DNA of 64,000 nt from Streptococcus sp. Marseille-P6264 (GCF_902460355.1 NZ_CABPTO010000004.1:62001-126000), one strand, 5' to 3'; positions 27,833-38,447 are shown, counted from the stretch's first letter. Notes: a model not told the origin generated them from the sequence alone. Made by a program: numbers and translations.

Positions 27833-29098
27833 TTAGACGATTCTACCCTGATCAACAACCAACTTACCTGCTTTATAAACCTGATGGGTCAGGTTGGTAG
27901 CAAAGAAATAAAGTGGATAGTCGATATTCTTAGCGTCTAGGATAGTAATGTCCGCCTGCTTGCCAGTGTCAAAGCTGCCAATCTTATCTTGGCGGTTAAC
28001 TGAGTAGGCCGCATTGATAGTTACAGCGTTAAGGACTTCCACTGGCGTCAGGCGCATCATAAAGCAGCCTAGCTGCATGACGAACTGCAGGTTAGCTGTT
28101 GGGCAGGAGCCTGGATTGCTGTCGGTAGTCAGAGTGATGGCCATACCAGCTTCCAGCATCTTGCGAGCTGGTGCATAGGTATCTTCCATCAGACTGAAGG
28201 TAGTTGCTGGTAGGAGATTACCGATAACTTTAGCTTCCGCCATCTTGCGAATACCTTCATCGGTCGCTACCATCAAGTGCTCTGCACTCGTTGCCCCAAG
28301 TTCAGCTGCTACATCTACTCCGCCGATAGACTCGATTTCATCAGCATGGATACGAAGCTTGAAGCCCATTTCCTTAGCCTTAGAAAGCAAGTAGCGCGAC
28401 TCGTCAGCTGTAAAGACCCCTTTTTCACAGAAAATATCACAGAATTCAGCTAGATTTTCTGCCTTTACCCGAGGCAGCATTTCCTCGACGATGAGCTCCA
28501 GATATTCCTGAGAGCGTCCCTTATATTCTGGTGGAACGGCGTGGGCAGCCATGAAGGTTGAAACTAAATCAATATCATGGTCACGGTCCAGAGCCCCAAC
28601 GACATCTAGCTGGCGCTTCTCTGTTTCCCAGTCCAGACCATAGCCACTCTTGGCCTCGACAGTCGTCACCCCATGCAGCAGCATATAGTCCAGCAGTCTC
28701 TTGGACTTATCGTAGAGAGTCTCAAAAGAAGCTTCTCTTGTCGCCCGGACTGTACTGAGAATTCCGCCGCCTTGAGCAAGAATCTCCAGATAAGGGACAC
28801 CGGCTAATTTCTTGGCAAATTCATGTTCCCGGCTGCCACCGTAGACCAAGTGAGTGTGACAATCAATCAAGCCAGGTGTGGCAATCTTGCCTTCATAAGA
28901 CTGAATCTTAGTATCTGGTCCAATCAGACTGGCATCTGGCTCTCCACTGCCAACTGCTAGGATTTTTCCGTCTTTGACTGCAATGTAACCGTCCTCCAAG
29001 ACCTGAGCCTCCTTCATCTCCTCACCAAAAAGGGGATGTCCGAGGTCCTTGGGACAGAAGACTTGATTAAAGTGAGTTAATAGTAAATCAGCAGTCAT
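27833..29098 (-). CDS. hutI: Imidazolonepropionase
   Basis: HutI hydrolyses 4-imidazolone-5-propanoate to N-formimino-glutamate, step three of histidine breakdown. The 421-residue amidohydrolase has the metal motif [10 protein letters not shown] (about 82-91), IHADEIES and TTDSNPGS. The start at 29098 is fixed by GGAGGAAC 8 nt upstream; the frame extends 26 residues further without a site. It is divergent from hutU, sharing the 195-bp control region. Confidence 0.97.
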   Translation of the reverse strand: MTADLLLTHFNQVFCPKDLGHPLFGEEMKEAQVLEDGYIAVKDGKILAVGSGEPDASLIGPDTKIQSYEGKIATPGLIDCHTHLVYGGSREHEFAKKLAGVPYLEILAQGGGILSTVRATREASFETLYDKSKRLLDYMLLHGVTTVEAKSGYGLDWETEKRQLDVVGALDRDHDIDLVSTFMAAHAVPPEYKGRSQEYLELIVEEMLPRVKAENLAEFCDIFCEKGVFTADESRYLLSKAKEMGFKLRIHADEIESIGGVDVAAELGATSAEHLMVATDEGIRKMAEAKVIGNLLPATTFSLMEDTYAPARKMLEAGMAITLTTDSNPGSCPTANLQFVMQLGCFMMRLTPVEVLNAVTINAAYSVNRQDKIGSFDTGKQADITILDAKNIDYPLYFFATNLTHQVYKAGKLVVDQGRIV

Positions 29099-29140
29099 GC
29101 TTGTTCCTCCATTCATTTTCCAACTTATTCGCTTTCCATC

Positions 29141-29169
29141 ATAATACACTATCGTCAAATTATAGTCAA
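29141..29169 (-). promoter_or_regulatory. hutI promoter
   Basis: TTGACT (29164-29169) and TATTAT (29141-29146) on the minus strand, 17-bp spacer. Confidence 0.75.
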
Positions 29170-29173
29170 AAAC

Positions 29174-29194
29174 CAATATATATTAGATATATTG
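29174..29194. promoter_or_regulatory. Dyad between divergent hut promoters
   Basis: CAATATAT-ATTAG-ATATATTG, a perfect 8-bp inverted repeat immediately upstream of the hutI -35 box and about 30 bp before the hutU -35. It is a candidate operator for both directions. Confidence 0.5.
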
Positions 29195-29221
29195 ATATTT
29201 TTTATCTTTAGAAATATTTTC

Positions 29222-29251
29222 TTGACTTTGTACTGACGGCGCTGTTATAAA
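29222..29251 (+). promoter_or_regulatory. hutU operon promoter
   Basis: TTGACT (29222-29227) and TATAAA (29246-29251), 18-bp spacer, 42 bp before ATG. Confidence 0.7.
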
Positions 29252-29293
29252 ATAAGGTCAAATCTTAAGTTATTTTACAAGGAGGAAATAAAC

Positions 29294-31324
29294 ATGTCAT
29301 TCTACAGCGAACAAGATATTGCGGCAGCAATGACCGTCAAATTAGACGATGTATTACCTGAAAAAACAGTTTTCCAAGAAGGTATCCGTCGCGCACCTGA
29401 CCGGGGCTTCCGTTTGACTCAAGCTCAAACCGAAATTGCTCTAAAAAATGCCCTTCGCTATATTCCAAAGAGATTTCATGAGGAAGTGATCCCAGAATTC
29501 TTGGAAGAGCTAAAAACTCGCGGACGGATTTATGGCTACCGCTGGCGTCCAAAAGAACGCATCTACGGCAAACCAATTGACGAGTATAAAGGAAACTGTA
29601 TTGCAGCCAAAGCTATGCAGGTTATGATTGACAATAACCTGAGCTTTGAAATCGCCCTTTATCCTTATGAATTGGTTACCTATGGAGAAACTGGATCTGT
29701 CTGCGCTAACTGGATGCAGTACAACCTGATCAAGAAATACTTGGAAGTCATGACAGACCATCAAACCTTGGTCGTGGAATCTGGCCACCCGCTCGGACTT
29801 TTCAAATCTAAACCAGAAGCTCCGCGTGTCATCATCACCAATGGTCTCTTGGTTGGTGAATACGACAATATGAAGGACTGGGAAATTGCGGAAGAAATGG
29901 GCGTGACCAACTATGGTCAAATGACAGCCGGAGGCTGGATGTACATTGGCCCTCAAGGTATCGTCCATGGTACTTTCAACACCCTCCTCAATGCTGGGCG
30001 CTTGAAACTAGGTGTAGCTGATGACGGCGACCTGACTGGTAAACTCTTTATCTCTTCTGGTCTGGGTGGCATGAGTGGAGCTCAAGGGAAAGCAGCTGAA
30101 ATTGCTAAAGCTGTGGCAATCATAGCTGAAGTAGACCAATCTCGGATTGAAACTCGTCACTCCCAAGGCTGGATTAGCCAATTAGCCGAAAGTCCAAAAG
30201 AAGCAATTGACTTGGCTCAAAAAGCTCTGGAAGCTGGCGAATCCACTTCTATCGCCTATCATGGTAACATTGTAGACCTCTTAGAATATGTCAACGAGAA
30301 CAATATCCATGTAGATCTGCTTTCTGATCAAACTTCTTGCCACAATGTCTATGACGGCGGCTACTGTCCGGCTGGTATCAGCTTTGAAGAGCGAACTCGT
30401 CTTCTAGCTGAAGACAAGGAAACCTTTGCTAAGTTGGTTGACGAAACCTTGGAACGTCACTTCAAGGCAATCAAGACCTTGACTAACAACGGCACCTACT
30501 TCTTTGACTATGGTAATGCCTTTATGAAGGCAGTCTATGACTCTGGCATCAAGGAAATTTCTAAGAATGGCTTTGACGACAAAGATGGCTTCATCTGGCC
30601 ATCTTATGTAGAAGATATCATGGGGCCAATGCTCTTTGACTATGGTTATGGTCCTTTCCGCTGGGTATGTCTGAGCGGCAAGCACGAAGACCTAGTCGCT
30701 ACCGACCACGCAGCTATGGAAGTGATCGACCCTAACCGCCGCTATCAAGACCGCGATAACTATAACTGGATCCGCGATGCAGAAAAGAACCAGTTGGTTG
30801 TTGGAACTCAGGCTCGGATTCTCTACCAAGACTGTATGGGACGCGTCAATATCGCCCTCAAGTTCAATGAATTAGTACGCGAAGGCAAGATTGGTCCTGT
30901 CATGATCGGCCGTGACCACCACGACGTATCTGGTACCGATTCTCCATTCCGTGAAACTTCCAATATTAAGGACGGTTCTAATGTTACCTGTGACATGGCT
31001 GTGCAATGTTACGCTGGTAATGCCGCTCGTGGTATGAGTCTGGTAGCTCTCCACAACGGTGGCGGAACTGGTATCGGTAAAGCAATCAACGGTGGCTTTG
31101 GCTTGGTACTAGACGGTAGCGAACGCATTGATGAAATCATCAAATCTGCTATCGCTTGGGATACAATCGGCGGAGTTGCACGTCGTAACTGGGCACGTAA
31201 TGAGCATGCTATCGAAACGGCTATCGAGTACAACCGTCTCCACCAAGGAACAGATCACATTACCATTCCGTACCTGACTGACGAAGATTTGGTCAAAGAA
31301 TCTGTTAAAAAGTTGTTCGAATAG
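29294..31324 (+). CDS. hutU: Urocanate hydratase
   Basis: HutU adds water to urocanate to give imidazolone propionate, using tightly bound NAD+. The 676-residue product is the longer form of the family. Recognisable segments are GYRWRPKERIYGKP, TAGGWMYIGPQGI, FISSGLGGMSGAQ, QTSCHNVYDGGY and IGRDHHDVSGTDSP with ALHNGGGTGIG. AAGGAGG precedes ATG. It is the first gene of the main hut row; a strong hairpin lies between it and ftcD. Confidence 0.97.
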   Translation: MSFYSEQDIAAAMTVKLDDVLPEKTVFQEGIRRAPDRGFRLTQAQTEIALKNALRYIPKRFHEEVIPEFLEELKTRGRIYGYRWRPKERIYGKPIDEYKGNCIAAKAMQVMIDNNLSFEIALYPYELVTYGETGSVCANWMQYNLIKKYLEVMTDHQTLVVESGHPLGLFKSKPEAPRVIITNGLLVGEYDNMKDWEIAEEMGVTNYGQMTAGGWMYIGPQGIVHGTFNTLLNAGRLKLGVADDGDLTGKLFISSGLGGMSGAQGKAAEIAKAVAIIAEVDQSRIETRHSQGWISQLAESPKEAIDLAQKALEAGESTSIAYHGNIVDLLEYVNENNIHVDLLSDQTSCHNVYDGGYCPAGISFEERTRLLAEDKETFAKLVDETLERHFKAIKTLTNNGTYFFDYGNAFMKAVYDSGIKEISKNGFDDKDGFIWPSYVEDIMGPMLFDYGYGPFRWVCLSGKHEDLVATDHAAMEVIDPNRRYQDRDNYNWIRDAEKNQLVVGTQARILYQDCMGRVNIALKFNELVREGKIGPVMIGRDHHDVSGTDSPFRETSNIKDGSNVTCDMAVQCYAGNAARGMSLVALHNGGGTGIGKAINGGFGLVLDGSERIDEIIKSAIAWDTIGGVARRNWARNEHAIETAIEYNRLHQGTDHITIPYLTDEDLVKESVKKLFE

Positions 31325-31340
31325 AAAAAACTTGTCCCCC

Positions 31341-31386
31341 AACTTCTGAACTGAGCTAGATCTCACATCTAGCTCAGCTGGAAGTT
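31341..31386 (+). promoter_or_regulatory. Strong hairpin between hutU and ftcD
   Basis: Inner perfect stem CTGAGCTAGAT / ATCTAGCTCAG (5-base loop) and outer AACTTC / GAAGTT. No T-run follows, so it is more likely an mRNA 3'-end stabiliser or processing site, or a weak attenuator, than a full terminator. Confidence 0.65.
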
Positions 31387-31438
31387 CCACTTTATTCACT
31401 TTGTAATTTTAATAACATATAACACGAGGTAATATCTT

Positions 31439-32338
31439 ATGGCAAAAATTGTTGAATGTATTCCTAACTTTTCTGAAGGTCGCAACCAAGCGGTCATTGA
31501 CGGTCTAGTGGAAACAGCTAAGAGCGTACCAGGAGTGACACTTTTGGACCACTCTTCTGATGCCAGCCACAACCGCAGCGTCTTTACCTTGGTCGGTGAT
31601 GATCAAAACATTCAGGAAGTTGCCTTCCGTTTAGTTAAATACGCTTCTGAAAATATTGACTTGACCAAGCACCAGGGTGAACACCCTCGTATGGGCGCAA
31701 CTGATGTCCTGCCTTTTGTACCGATCAAGGACATCACAAGTGAGGAATGCGTAGAAATTGCGAAGACTGTATCTGAGCGGATCAACCGTGAGCTCGGTAT
31801 TCCAATCTTCCTCTATGAAGATGCAGCGACTCGTCCTGAGCGCAAGAACTTGGCTAAGGTTCGTAAAGGGCAGTTCGAAGGCATGCCAGAAAAACTCTTG
31901 GAAGCTGACTGGGCTCCTGACTACGGTGAAAGAAAGATTCACCCAACTGCTGGTGTCACTGCTGTCGGAGCTAGAATGCCGCTCATCGCCTATAACATCA
32001 ACTTGGATACAGACAATCTAGAAATTGCCAACAATATTGCCAAAATTATCCGTGGATCAAGCGGTGGCTACAAGTACTGTAAAGCGATCGGTGTTATGCT
32101 GGAAGACCGCAACATTGCCCAGGTTTCTATCAACATGGTCAATCTGGAAAAATTCCCACTCTATCGTGTTTTTGAAACTGTTCGCTTTGAAGCCAAACGC
32201 TACGGAGTTGGAATCCTCGGCTCAGAAGTCATTGGTTTGGCGCCAGCTAAGGCTCTGATTGACGCAGCAGAATACTATCTGCAAATCGAAGACTTTGACT
32301 ACGGCAAGCAAGTTCTGGAAAACCATTTGCTGGGCTAG
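31439..32338 (+). CDS. ftcD: Glutamate formimidoyltransferase
   Basis: Transfers the formimino group of N-formimino-L-glutamate to tetrahydrofolate, giving glutamate and 5-formimino-THF. The 299-residue product corresponds to the N-terminal half of the mammalian bifunctional enzyme: IVECIPNFSEGRN at the start, DHSSDASHNRSVFT, and GEHPRMGATDVLPF. The cyclodeaminase half is a separate gene just downstream (fchA, 14-bp gap). ACGAGGTAA lies before ATG. Confidence 0.95.
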   Translation: MAKIVECIPNFSEGRNQAVIDGLVETAKSVPGVTLLDHSSDASHNRSVFTLVGDDQNIQEVAFRLVKYASENIDLTKHQGEHPRMGATDVLPFVPIKDITSEECVEIAKTVSERINRELGIPIFLYEDAATRPERKNLAKVRKGQFEGMPEKLLEADWAPDYGERKIHPTAGVTAVGARMPLIAYNINLDTDNLEIANNIAKIIRGSSGGYKYCKAIGVMLEDRNIAQVSINMVNLEKFPLYRVFETVRFEAKRYGVGILGSEVIGLAPAKALIDAAEYYLQIEDFDYGKQVLENHLLG

Positions 32339-32352
32339 GAGGACAGAAATCC

Positions 32353-32979
32353 ATGAAATTAGTAGATTTAAGCTTGACAGAATTTGCCCAAGTACTCGGC
32401 TCAGATGCTCCTGCACCAGGAGGCGGCTCTGCCGCTGCTCTTTCCGCAGCGAACGGAATTTCCCTGACCAAGATGGTCTGTGAATTGACCCTTGGCAAGA
32501 AAAAATACGCAGAATTTGAAGCAGAAATTGCTCAAGTCCATGCAGAAAGTGCCCGCCTGCAAGAAGGCCTGCTCGCAGCTATCGACAAGGACACTGAAGC
32601 CTTCAATCTAGTCTCCGCTGTCTTTGATATGCCTAAGGAAACTGAGGAAGATAAGGCTGCCCGTCGGGAAGCTATGCAACAAGCCCTCAAGGAAGCGACC
32701 AAGTCACCTTATGGTATGATGGAAGATATTTTGGCTGCCTTGCAAACAACTCAAAAGGCCGTCGGCAAGTCCAATACCAATGCTGCCAGCGACTTGGGGG
32801 TAGCAGCTCTCAACCTTAAGGCTGGCCTGCAAGGTGCTTGGCTCAATGTCCTCATCAACCTGTCAGGCGTCAAGGATGAAGCATTCGTCGCAGACTACCG
32901 CAGCAAGGGTGAAGAGCTCCTGCAAAAAGGCTGCGCTCTAGCCGATGAAATTTATCAAGAAATTTTGAAAATTGTCTAA
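32353..32979 (+). CDS. fchA: Formiminotetrahydrofolate cyclodeaminase
   Basis: Converts 5-formimino-THF to 5,10-methenyl-THF, releasing ammonia. The 208-residue helical protein has the family opening SLTEFAQVLGSDAPAPGGGS with the folate-binding APGGGSAAAL, plus KSNTNAASDLGVAAL at about 138-152. GGAGGACAG precedes ATG. It acts directly after FtcD and before the folate enzymes. Confidence 0.94.
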   Translation: MKLVDLSLTEFAQVLGSDAPAPGGGSAAALSAANGISLTKMVCELTLGKKKYAEFEAEIAQVHAESARLQEGLLAAIDKDTEAFNLVSAVFDMPKETEEDKAARREAMQQALKEATKSPYGMMEDILAALQTTQKAVGKSNTNAASDLGVAALNLKAGLQGAWLNVLINLSGVKDEAFVADYRSKGEELLQKGCALADEIYQEILKIV

Positions 32980-33045
32980 TAAATAAACGGAAGAGAAGCT
33001 CACTCTTTCCTGTGAATGGACTTCCTCTTCTCAAGAGGTAACAAT

Positions 33046-34719
33046 ATGGTTTTATCAGATATTGAAATTGCCAATTCGGTTCAAATGAAGCCCATCAAAG
33101 AAGTGGCAGAAAAGCTAGGAATTGCTGAAGACGCCCTGTCTCTTTATGGAAATTACAAGGCAAAAATCAGTGCCGGCCAACTAGAAGCCTTAAAAGACAA
33201 GCCAGACGGCAAACTGATTCTCGTGACAGCTATTTCTCCGACACCAGCCGGAGAAGGCAAGACCACGACTTCTGTCGGATTAGTCGATGCTCTAGCTGCT
33301 ATCGGTAAAAAAGCCGTTATCGCTCTGCGGGAACCTTCACTCGGACCTGTCTTTGGTATCAAAGGCGGAGCTGCTGGCGGTGGGCACGCTCAAGTTGTGC
33401 CCATGGAGGATATCAACCTCCACTTCACTGGTGACTTTCATGCCATCGGTGTTGCCAACAACCTGCTGGCAGCCCTCATTGACAACCACATCCACCATGG
33501 CAATGCCTTAGGCATTGATTCTCGCCGCATCACTTGGAAGCGGGCAGTGGATATGAATGACCGGCAGTTGCGCCACATTGTGGATGGCCTGCAGGGCAAG
33601 GTCAATGGTGTTCCACGTGAAGATGGGTTTGACATTACAGTTGCTTCTGAGGTTATGGCTATTCTCTGTTTGTCAGAAAATATTACCGACCTCAAGAACC
33701 GTTTGGAAAAAATCATTATTGGTTACAGCTTTGAAGGTAAGCCAATAACTGCTAAGGATCTGAAAGCTGGTGGCGCTATGGCGGCTGTGCTCAAAGACGC
33801 TATCCATCCAAACTTGGTTCAAACCCTGGAACACACGCCAGCCTTGATTCACGGCGGACCTTTCGCCAATATTGCCCATGGCTGTAACAGTGTCCTAGCT
33901 ACCAAGCTGGCTCTCAAATATGCCGACTATGCAGTCACAGAAGCTGGTTTCGGTGCTGACCTCGGTGCTGAAAAATTCATCGATATCAAATGCCGTACAT
34001 CTGGTCTTTGCCCATCAGCTGTAGTTCTGGTTGCTACCATCCGCGCTCTCAAGATGCACGGTGGTGTGGCTAAGAGCGACCTAGCTGAAGAAAATGTCCA
34101 AGCCGTTGTAGATGGTCTGCCAAACTTGGAAAAACATCTGGAAAACATTCAAGATGTTTATGGACTGCCAGCTGTCGTTGCTATTAATAAATTCCCGCTG
34201 GATACCGAAGCAGAATTGCAAGCAGTTTATGACGCCTGCCAAAAACGCGGAGTTGACGTAGTAATTTCCGAAGTTTGGGCGAATGGCGGAGCTGGCGGTA
34301 AAGAATTGGCTGAAAAAGTCGTGGAGCTGGCCGAAGGAGACAATCACTTCCAATTTGTATATAATGAAGAGGATTCCATTGAGACCAAGCTCAACAAAAT
34401 TGTCACCAAAGTATACGGTGGCAAGGGCGTTCGCCTGACTCCTGCTGCTAAACGCGAGCTCAAGCAACTGGAAGAGCTAGGCTTCTCCAACTATCCTATC
34501 TGCATGGCTAAGACGCAGTATTCTTTCTCAGACGACGCTAAGAAACTGGGCGCTCCTAAAGACTTTGTCGTGACGATCAGCCAGCTTAAAGTTTCTGCTG
34601 GTGCAGGCTTCATAGTTGCTCTGACTGGTGCAATCATGACCATGCCAGGATTGCCTAAGGTGCCAGCCAGCGAAAAGATTGACGTCGACAAAGATGGCAA
34701 TATCAGCGGTTTGTTCTAA
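33046..34719 (+). CDS. fhs: Formate--tetrahydrofolate ligase
   Basis: Fhs interconverts formate + ATP + THF and 10-formyl-THF. The 557-residue product has the P-loop [15 protein letters not shown] (about 64-78), [25 protein letters not shown] segment, and [14 protein letters not shown]. The start at 33046 is set by AGAGGTAAC upstream. In a histidine-degrading row it can run backwards, turning the formyl group from FtcD/FchA into formate and one ATP (inference from the pathway). A general housekeeping role is also possible. Confidence 0.96.
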   Translation: MVLSDIEIANSVQMKPIKEVAEKLGIAEDALSLYGNYKAKISAGQLEALKDKPDGKLILVTAISPTPAGEGKTTTSVGLVDALAAIGKKAVIALREPSLGPVFGIKGGAAGGGHAQVVPMEDINLHFTGDFHAIGVANNLLAALIDNHIHHGNALGIDSRRITWKRAVDMNDRQLRHIVDGLQGKVNGVPREDGFDITVASEVMAILCLSENITDLKNRLEKIIIGYSFEGKPITAKDLKAGGAMAAVLKDAIHPNLVQTLEHTPALIHGGPFANIAHGCNSVLATKLALKYADYAVTEAGFGADLGAEKFIDIKCRTSGLCPSAVVLVATIRALKMHGGVAKSDLAEENVQAVVDGLPNLEKHLENIQDVYGLPAVVAINKFPLDTEAELQAVYDACQKRGVDVVISEVWANGGAGGKELAEKVVELAEGDNHFQFVYNEEDSIETKLNKIVTKVYGGKGVRLTPAAKRELKQLEELGFSNYPICMAKTQYSFSDDAKKLGAPKDFVVTISQLKVSAGAGFIVALTGAIMTMPGLPKVPASEKIDVDKDGNISGLF

Positions 34720-34731
34720 TAAATACCAAAA

Positions 34732-35331
34732 ATGACAAATATAACCCTTTTAAGTGCAAACGATTTTCAAGTTTCCGATTGGTCAGGGGGAAAGACAAAA
34801 CAACTTTATCTTTCCCCGCCAACTGGCCACTATGGCAAGCGGGAATTTGACTATCGGCTCTCAACAGCGACTGTGGAGTTGGCTGAAAGTCAGTTTTCTG
34901 ACCTCAGCGGCTTTCACCGCATTCTCATGAGCCTGGACCAGACACTTCATCTCCACAATGCCAGCCGGCAGGAGGAAACGGTTCTAGCTCCCTTTACCCC
35001 CTATTTTTTCGAAGGGAGTGATTCTATCACAAGTCGTGGGACTTGTACCGACTTTAACTTAATCTACAGCGACCATTATCAGGGACAGATGCTTGCCATC
35101 TCAGATAGAGAAGAGCTTAGTCAAGATGAAGCAATTCAATTTATCTATGCCTTGAGTGATTTGATGGTGACAGGAACAGGCCTGCCATCGCTTAACCTAG
35201 AGACAGGGCAACTTCTGATAGTGGAAAAAGAGGCTCAGGAAACTGAGCTGCAAATAATGTTTTCGAGTAACCAGCCAAAGTGTGCTCCCCTTGCTATATG
35301 GGCTGGTTTGACCCATATCCCTACTAAGTAA
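34732..35331 (+). CDS. hutD: HutD family protein
   Basis: A 199-residue cupin-like protein of the HutD/Ves family found in hut operons; proposed to limit or tune histidine utilisation, biochemical role unknown. The opening DWSGGKTKQLYL..PPTGHYGKREFDYRLSTATVE and the central FHRILMSLDQTLHL are the family marks. No clear ribosome site precedes ATG; being 12 bp after fhs it may depend on coupling. Confidence 0.85.
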   Translation: MTNITLLSANDFQVSDWSGGKTKQLYLSPPTGHYGKREFDYRLSTATVELAESQFSDLSGFHRILMSLDQTLHLHNASRQEETVLAPFTPYFFEGSDSITSRGTCTDFNLIYSDHYQGQMLAISDREELSQDEAIQFIYALSDLMVTGTGLPSLNLETGQLLIVEKEAQETELQIMFSSNQPKCAPLAIWAGLTHIPTK

Positions 35332-35406
35332 AGATACAAGGATGTCCTATCATCGTTCTATCTTTACTTGGAAAGGATCCCACATCTCTAAAGGAGAAAC
35401 ATTATT

Positions 35407-36759
35407 ATGAATGCGACTAAACTCACTGCACAAGAACAAGAGCGAGAAAATGCGAAATTCAGCTTTTCTGGCGCTACTCTCTATGGTATCAATGCTGTTA
35501 TCGGTTCAGGAATTTTCCTCCTGCCTCAAAAGATTTATAAAGGACTGGGTCCTGCTTCTCTAGCTGTCATGCTGGGAACTGCCCTCCTCGTTATTCTCTT
35601 AGCCGTCTGCTTAGCAGAAACTGCTGGTTATTTTAATAAAAACGGCGGAGCCTTCCAATATTCCAAAGCAGCCTTTGGGGACTTTGTCGGATTTAATGTT
35701 GGCTTCCTAGGCTGGGCGGTTACCATCATCGCTTGGTCAGCAATGGCAGCAGGATTTGCGAGACTTTTTGTCATTACTTTTAAATCCTTTGCCCCCTATG
35801 AACTTTTACTCAGTGTGAGCCTGATTATCCTACTCAGTCTGATGAATATCTCAGGTCTTAAGACCTCCAAAATGTTCACCTTGACCGCAACCGTAGCCAA
35901 GCTCATCCCAATTGTCGCTTTCAGTCTATGTGCAATTTTCTTCATCAAAGGAGGAATTGACAAAGGAAACTTCACTCCGTTTCTTCAGCTAGAACCTGGC
36001 GTGGATATCATGAAAGCCATCTCTAGTACAGCTATCTACATTTTCTACGGTTTCATCGGTTTTGAAACCATGTCTATCGTTGCTGGTGAAATGCGCAACC
36101 CAGAAAAGAATGTGCCTCGGGCTATTTTGGGCTCTATCAGTATTGTCTCTGTTCTCTATATGCTAATTATCTCAGGAACTATCGCCATGTTAGGCAGCCG
36201 AATCCTACAAACTGATGCCTCTGTACAAGACGCCTTTGTCGAAATGATTGGCCCTGCTGGAGCATGGATTGTTTCTATCGGAGCGCTGATCTCTATTGCT
36301 GGACTTAACATTGGGGAATCTATCATGGTCCCACGTTATGGTGCAGCCATTGCAGATGAAGGTTTGTTGCCTAAAAAAATCGCCGAAACCAACGCTAAAA
36401 ACGCCCCTGTAATTGCCATTATTATCTCCGGACTTTTGGCCATCGCCCTACTCTTTACAGGAACATTTGAAGTATTAGCGGCTCTCAGCGTAGTCTTCCG
36501 CTTCTTCCAATACATCCCAACTGCTCTAGCCGTATTGGTATTGAGAAAGAAATATCCAGATAAGAAAGTGGTCTTCCGAGTTCCATTTGGTCCAGTCATT
36601 CCAATTTTGGCAGTTCTAGTCAGCCTCGTCATGATTTGGGGTGAAAATCCAATGAACTATGTCTATGGTCTCATCGGTGTCCTTGTCGCCAGCGCAGTCT
36701 ACTATATCTACATAGTACTGATTTGTAAAAATAAAGTTCTTGAACAAAAAGGAGAATGA
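35407..36759 (+). CDS. APC family amino acid permease, probable histidine transporter
   Basis: A 450-residue membrane protein with about 12 helices of the amino acid-polyamine-organocation superfamily. The first helix has the substrate-binding GINAVIGSGIFLLPQKIY, and YIFYGFIGFETMSIVAGEMRNPEKNVPRA carries the conserved Glu of helix 6. Position between hutD and hutH makes histidine (or urocanate) the likely substrate; specificity cannot be read from sequence. AAAGGAGAAAC precedes ATG. Confidence 0.88.
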   Translation: MNATKLTAQEQERENAKFSFSGATLYGINAVIGSGIFLLPQKIYKGLGPASLAVMLGTALLVILLAVCLAETAGYFNKNGGAFQYSKAAFGDFVGFNVGFLGWAVTIIAWSAMAAGFARLFVITFKSFAPYELLLSVSLIILLSLMNISGLKTSKMFTLTATVAKLIPIVAFSLCAIFFIKGGIDKGNFTPFLQLEPGVDIMKAISSTAIYIFYGFIGFETMSIVAGEMRNPEKNVPRAILGSISIVSVLYMLIISGTIAMLGSRILQTDASVQDAFVEMIGPAGAWIVSIGALISIAGLNIGESIMVPRYGAAIADEGLLPKKIAETNAKNAPVIAIIISGLLAIALLFTGTFEVLAALSVVFRFFQYIPTALAVLVLRKKYPDKKVVFRVPFGPVIPILAVLVSLVMIWGENPMNYVYGLIGVLVASAVYYIYIVLICKNKVLEQKGE

Positions 36760-36764
36760 ATCTT

Positions 36765-38306
36765 ATGACACATGTAATCAATTTGGATGGCGAACACCTT
36801 ACTTTAGAAGATGTCATTGCAGTAGCTCGTCATGGAGCCACTTGCGAAATCAACCAAGAAGCTAAGAAAGCTGTAGAAGCTTCCCGTAAAATCGTAGATG
36901 ACATCGTCCGCGAAAAGCGGGTGGTCTACGGCGTTACGACTGGATTTGGCTCCCTCTGCAATGTCAGCATCTCGCCAGAAGATACGACTCAGCTGCAAGA
37001 AAACTTGATTCGCACCCATGCTTCAGGATTTGGCGATCCTCTTCCTGAAGATGCAGTTCGTGCTATCATGTTAATTCGGATTAATTCTCTGGTCAAGGGC
37101 TATTCTGGTATCCGTCTCTCTACTGTCGAAAAACTTCTGGAATTGCTCAATAAAGGCGTCGTGCCATTTATTCCAGAAAAGGGCTCTCTCGGTGCCTCTG
37201 GCGACTTGGCACCGCTGGCTCACATGGTTCTGCCTATGTTAGGACTGGGCCGCGCTTACTATCAAGGCCAATTGCTCTCTGGACAAGAAGCTTTGGACAA
37301 GGCCGGCATCGAGAAAATTGCTCTAGCAGCCAAGGAAGGGCTGGCACTGATTAACGGAACGACTGTCCTGACAGGTATCGGAGCTCTGGCTACCTACGAT
37401 GCCATCCAGCTGCTTAAATTGTCAGATGTCGCTGGTGCCCTTTCCATGGAGGTCCACAATGGTATTACCAGTCCATTTGAAGAAGACCTACATACCATCC
37501 GTCCTCAAAGCGGACAGCTGGCTACAGCCCGCAATATCCGCAACCTTCTAGAAGGCAGTGGCAATACAACCGTAGCCACTCAACAGCGGGTCCAAGACCC
37601 ATATACCCTGCGTTGTATTCCGCAGATTCATGGTGCCAGCAAGGACTCTATAGCTTATGTCAAGACCAAGGTTGAGATTGAAATCAACTCTGTTACAGAC
37701 AACCCTATCATCACCAAGGAAGGCCATGTCATCTCAGGCGGTAACTTCCACGGAGAACCAATGGCTCAGCCATTTGACTTCCTCGGCATCGCTATTTCTG
37801 AAATCGGCAATGTATCCGAGCGTCGTGTAGAACGTCTAGTCAACAGCCAACTGAGCAAGCTTCCATCCTTCTTAGTCAAACATCCAGGACTCAACTCTGG
37901 CTTTATGATTACTCAGTATGCTTGTGCTTCGCTTGCTTCTGAGAACAAGGTCTTGTCTCATCCGGCCAGCGTAGACTCCATCCCATCTTGTGAAAACCAA
38001 GAAGACTTTGTCAGCATGGGAACTACTGCAGCACGCAAGGCAGCTGAAATTCTCAAGAATTCTCGCCGCATCGTGGCAACAGAAATCATGGCAGCCTGCC
38101 AAGCTCTGGATCTGAAACCAGAAAACCATGAACTTGGTAAAGGAACCAAGCCAGCCTACGACCTCTTCCGTCAGCATATCCGCTTTATCGAGTTTGATAA
38201 GGACATCGAGATCTATGAAGAACTCAACAAGGCTTCTGAGCTGATTGAAAGCGATGAATTCCTAGCAGCTGTTGAAAAGGCTGTGGACTTGAGCATTCAG
38301 TTCTAA
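36765..38306 (+). CDS. hutH: Histidine ammonia-lyase
   Basis: HutH removes ammonia from histidine to give urocanate, the first step of the pathway. The 513-residue product has the Ala-Ser-Gly triad (144-146, in GSLGASGDLAPLAH) that becomes the MIO cofactor. YGVTTGFGSLCNV and QDPYTLRCIPQIHG-type segments complete the active site. The Met at 36765 is preferred: AAGGAG lies 11 nt upstream, whereas it is only 1 nt from an ATG at 36756. A terminator follows. Confidence 0.97.
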   Translation: MTHVINLDGEHLTLEDVIAVARHGATCEINQEAKKAVEASRKIVDDIVREKRVVYGVTTGFGSLCNVSISPEDTTQLQENLIRTHASGFGDPLPEDAVRAIMLIRINSLVKGYSGIRLSTVEKLLELLNKGVVPFIPEKGSLGASGDLAPLAHMVLPMLGLGRAYYQGQLLSGQEALDKAGIEKIALAAKEGLALINGTTVLTGIGALATYDAIQLLKLSDVAGALSMEVHNGITSPFEEDLHTIRPQSGQLATARNIRNLLEGSGNTTVATQQRVQDPYTLRCIPQIHGASKDSIAYVKTKVEIEINSVTDNPIITKEGHVISGGNFHGEPMAQPFDFLGIAISEIGNVSERRVERLVNSQLSKLPSFLVKHPGLNSGFMITQYACASLASENKVLSHPASVDSIPSCENQEDFVSMGTTAARKAAEILKNSRRIVATEIMAACQALDLKPENHELGKGTKPAYDLFRQHIRFIEFDKDIEIYEELNKASELIESDEFLAAVEKAVDLSIQF

Positions 38307-38334
38307 AGCTGATGCCTCTGTAAAAAGCTAACAT

Positions 38335-38366
38335 AAGAAGCCCGCTCTCATGCAGCTGGGCTTCTT
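38335..38366 (+). terminator. Terminator after hutH
   Basis: AAGAAGCCC / GGGCTTCTT stem with a 14-base partly self-complementary loop, then TTCC. It separates hutG from the main row. Confidence 0.75.
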
Positions 38367-38382
38367 TTCCCGCCAAAAGCCA

Positions 38383-38411
38383 TTGACAGGCCTAGCGGAA
38401 ACTCTTATAAT
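38383..38411 (+). promoter_or_regulatory. hutG promoter
   Basis: TTGACA (38383-38388) and TATAAT (38406-38411), 17-bp spacer. Confidence 0.88.
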
Positions 38412-38447
38412 AAAGTCGCAAGTATCGTTATGGAAAAGGACAAAATT

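Noticed and set aside
29510..29968. Long open frame antisense to hutU
   Set aside because: It has no ribosome site or family features; it is a shadow of the strongly biased hutU codons.
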